Assembly (NCBI GenBank): GCA_035301485.1
Contig: DATGUF010000037.1
Coordinates: forward strand, 1-54,015
Reading direction: 5' to 3'
Length of the DNA: 54,015 nucleotides
From: CALEAR01 sp035301485
Lineage (GTDB): Bacteria > Pseudomonadota > Gammaproteobacteria > Pseudomonadales > Alcanivoracaceae
Positions 52,169 through 54,015 of this stretch are shown one piece after another (within the stretch, counting starts at the first letter, position 1; every line of letters starts with the position of its first letter). A program made the position numbers and the translations under genes. A model generated the notes under the pieces. The model saw only the letters and a list, made by a program, of their open reading frames with translations. It had not been told where the DNA came from and ran no database searches.

Positions 52169-53686
52169 ATGTCTGTAGTTCGTACTCGTGTTGCCCCTTC
52201 ACCCACTGGTGACCCACATGTGGGCACAGCATATATTGCTTTGTTTAACCTTTGCTTTGCGCGCCAGCACGGTGGGCAGTTTATTTTACGTATTGAAGAT
52301 ACCGACCAAGCGCGTTCTACCCCAGAATCTGAAGCTGCGATTATGGAGTCTTTGCGCTGGTTAGGGTTGGATTGGGACGAAGGCCCCGACGTGGGTGGCC
52401 CTCATGGTCCTTATCGCCAAAGCGAACGAGCAGAGCTGTACCAAAAATATGCACAAGAGCTTATTGATAAAGGGCATGCGTTTCTTTGCTACCGTAGAGC
52501 TGATGAGCTAGATGCGCTGCGCCAGCAGTTGCGCGAGCAAGGGCAGCACCGCGCGATTAAGCCTTCTGATTTGGCGCTACCTGCCGAAGAAGTGGCTAAG
52601 CGCGAGGCGGCCGGTGAACCATTTGTAGTGCGTATGATGGTGCCTGAAGCGCCAGGGCGCTGCGAAATTGAAGATATGTTGCGTGGTACCGTTGAGCTAG
52701 ATTGGGACCTCGTGGATGCACAGGTGTTGTTAAAGTCGGATGGCTTGCCCACTTATCACTTAGCTAACGTGGTGGATGACCATCTCATGGGTATTACACA
52801 CGTGATTCGTGGTGAAGAATGGTTGAACTCGGCACCCAAACATAAACTGCTGTATCAGTATTTTGGTTGGGAAATGCCTGTATTGTGCCATATGCCATTG
52901 CTGCGCAACCCAGATAAATCTAAATTATCAAAGCGCAAGAACCCCACCAGTATTCTGTATTACCAACAGCGTGGCTTCATGCCTGAGGCGTTGCTGAACT
53001 ATCTCGGCCGCATGGGTTGGTCCATGCCTGATGAAAGCGAGAAGTTTTCCTTAGCAGAGATGCAAGCGGAATTTGATATTCAGCGCGTTTCCCTAGGTGG
53101 CCCTGTGTTCGATGTGGAAAAGCTGTCTTGGCTAAATGGGCAGTGGCTACGCGAACTCAGTGACGAAGCATTTTTAGGGCAACTCAAGGATTGGTTGTTT
53201 AATGAAAAGTATGCCTTGTCGGTGATTCCACACATTAAAACTCGTGTTGAAACCCTCGGTGAAGTTATGCCTATGGCTGGCTTTTGCTTTGGTGATTTAC
53301 CCCCATTGGCGCAAATACAGTTTGAGCATAAGAAGTACAGTAATGAAGACATGGCGCAGTGGTTGCAAGGTTACTTGTGGAGCCTCGAGGTGCTGCGCGT
53401 GTGGGAGCGTGATCAGTTGTTTGCGTTAGCTAAACAAACAGCCGATATTTTTGAAGTAAAAATTAGAGATTTTCTGTTTCCTGTATTTATTGCTATTGCC
53501 GGCACAGCGGCAAGCTTTTCGGTGGTTGATGCCATGCAGGTAATAGGCTCTGATGTTAGCCGAGCGCGTTTGCGTGATGCTATTGAAGTGCTAGGTGGTT
53601 TGTCTAAAAAGAAGACAAAAGCACTGGAAAAACAGTGGCGCCCTGTGCTAGAGGCGTTAATCGCTCAGCAAATGAGCGAACAATAG
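52169..53686 (+). CDS. gltX: Glutamyl-tRNA synthetase GltX
   Basis: A 505-residue class I aminoacyl-tRNA synthetase. The HIGH-type motif is PSPTGDPHVGTAY (residues 10-22) and the KMSKS motif is KLSKR at 252-256, with IEDTDQARSTPES between. The zinc-binding cysteines found in some GluRS are not all present; only one is visible near FLCYRR. It charges tRNA-Glu; the gene is followed by a tRNA-Ala and tRNA-Glu pair. The ATG at 52169 has CGGAG upstream. Length is close to the usual 470-495. Confidence 0.96.
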   Translation: MSVVRTRVAPSPTGDPHVGTAYIALFNLCFARQHGGQFILRIEDTDQARSTPESEAAIMESLRWLGLDWDEGPDVGGPHGPYRQSERAELYQKYAQELIDKGHAFLCYRRADELDALRQQLREQGQHRAIKPSDLALPAEEVAKREAAGEPFVVRMMVPEAPGRCEIEDMLRGTVELDWDLVDAQVLLKSDGLPTYHLANVVDDHLMGITHVIRGEEWLNSAPKHKLLYQYFGWEMPVLCHMPLLRNPDKSKLSKRKNPTSILYYQQRGFMPEALLNYLGRMGWSMPDESEKFSLAEMQAEFDIQRVSLGGPVFDVEKLSWLNGQWLRELSDEAFLGQLKDWLFNEKYALSVIPHIKTRVETLGEVMPMAGFCFGDLPPLAQIQFEHKKYSNEDMAQWLQGYLWSLEVLRVWERDQLFALAKQTADIFEVKIRDFLFPVFIAIAGTAASFSVVDAMQVIGSDVSRARLRDAIEVLGGLSKKKTKALEKQWRPVLEALIAQQMSEQ

Positions 53687-53705
53687 CAGGGAAGGGAAAA
53701 AGTAC

Positions 53706-53733
53706 TTGACTACTCAGTGGCTGTTGCTAGAAT
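53706..53733 (+). promoter_or_regulatory. Strong promoter of the tRNA-Ala/tRNA-Glu operon
   Basis: TTGACT at 53706-53711 and TAGAAT at 53728-53733 with a 16-base spacer, and TGC just before the -10 giving an extended -10. The following GCGCAACC is a GC-rich discriminator, typical of stable RNA promoters under stringent control. It sits in the 93-base gap between gltX and the first tRNA. Confidence 0.78.
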
Positions 53734-53779
53734 GCGCAACCACTGACTTAGGGCAGTTCCATTGCCCGACGCGTACTTT

Positions 53780-53855
<76 letters not shown>

Positions 53856-53870
53856 AATTCTGCGTTTTAA

Positions 53871-53946
53871 GTCCCCTTCGTCTAGTGGCCTAGGACACCG
53901 CCCTTTCACGGCGGTAACAGGGGTTCGAACCCCCTAGGGGACGCCA
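53871..53946 (+). tRNA. tRNA-Glu, anticodon UUC
   Basis: A 76-base cloverleaf. The acceptor GTCCCC pairs with GGGGAC; the anticodon arm is CCGCC-CTTTCAC-GGCGG with anticodon TTC; GGGTTCGAACCCC is the T arm; and CCA is encoded. It follows tRNA-Ala by 15 bases, so both are cut from one transcript. Confidence 0.97.
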
Positions 53947-53966
53947 TCTTTCCTTAAAAGAGTATT

Positions 53967-54003
53967 AAAAGCTTCAACACTATGTTGAAGCTTTTTTTTT
54001 GTT
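53967..54003 (+). terminator. Intrinsic terminator of the tRNA operon
   Basis: AAAAGCTTCAACA at 53967-53979 and TGTTGAAGCTTTT at 53983-53995 form a perfect stem with a three-base loop and a long T tract. Confidence 0.9.
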
Positions 54004-54015
54004 TGTACGATAATA

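Overview
The window looks like a conserved chromosomal segment of a gammaproteobacterium, most like the Pseudomonadales/Oceanospirillales, with roughly balanced to slightly AT-rich DNA. The main reason is gene order: lysR / leuC-leuD-leuB-asd-usg-fimV-truA-trpF-(trpB-trpA)-accD-folC-dedD-cvpA-purF-metZ follows the block known from Pseudomonas. ThrH, TgpA, FimV, an acyl-CoA-binding protein and a lysine/alanine/proline-rich histone-H1-like protein fit the same group. Species cannot be named from the sequence alone. I see no insertion sequence, prophage, CRISPR array or integron, no clear frameshift, and no gene-free stretch longer than 300 bases.

Layout. 1-8.4 kb: the end of a YggS/PLP-homeostasis gene, a 14-TM-type MFS exporter, an aldehyde dehydrogenase, and an AcrAB/MexAB-type RND pump operon read leftward. 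8.45-10.9 kb: the divergent AcrR-type repressor, followed by surE and a panE-like reductase; a perfect 12-bp inverted repeat in the divergent gap is the likely operator. 10.9-15 kb: a quinone oxidoreductase, a small membrane protein, an SCP2 protein, an OmpA-family porin and rsmE. 15.2-17.2 kb: a MoxR ATPase and a CoxE-like VWA protein. 17.2-36.4 kb: the leucine, aspartate-family, tryptophan, fatty-acid, folate, purine and methionine biosynthetic block with fimV and dedD embedded. 36.4-40.3 kb: a second MoxR module (MoxR, DUF58, TgpA-like transglutaminase). 40.6-45.8 kb: acyl-CoA-binding protein, acyl-CoA thioesterase, a MerR regulator, rlmG, a DUF2489-like protein, an unrecognised protein and the H1-like protein. 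46-54 kb: cysB, thrH, two alpha/beta hydrolases, tal, dusA, gltX, tRNA-Ala(GGC) and tRNA-Glu(UUC).

How the parts work together. The leu/asd/trp/accD/folC/purF/metZ block is mostly head-to-tail with overlaps or short gaps, so long transcripts broken by a few hairpins are likely. Clear intrinsic terminators follow accD, metZ, the acyl-CoA-binding gene, the SCP2 gene, thrH and the tRNAs. The efflux pump, its repressor and the palindrome form one regulatory unit that may extend to surE. The tRNA pair has its own strong promoter behind gltX.

I did not find a convincing wholly new system. The best leads are an OmpA-family protein with Cys in place of the usual peptidoglycan-binding Asp, an alpha/beta hydrolase with Asn at the nucleophile position, the surE gene placed directly behind an efflux repressor, the small cluster of a DUF2489-like gene, an unknown gene and the H1-like gene, and the structured gap at 2.2-2.3 kb.
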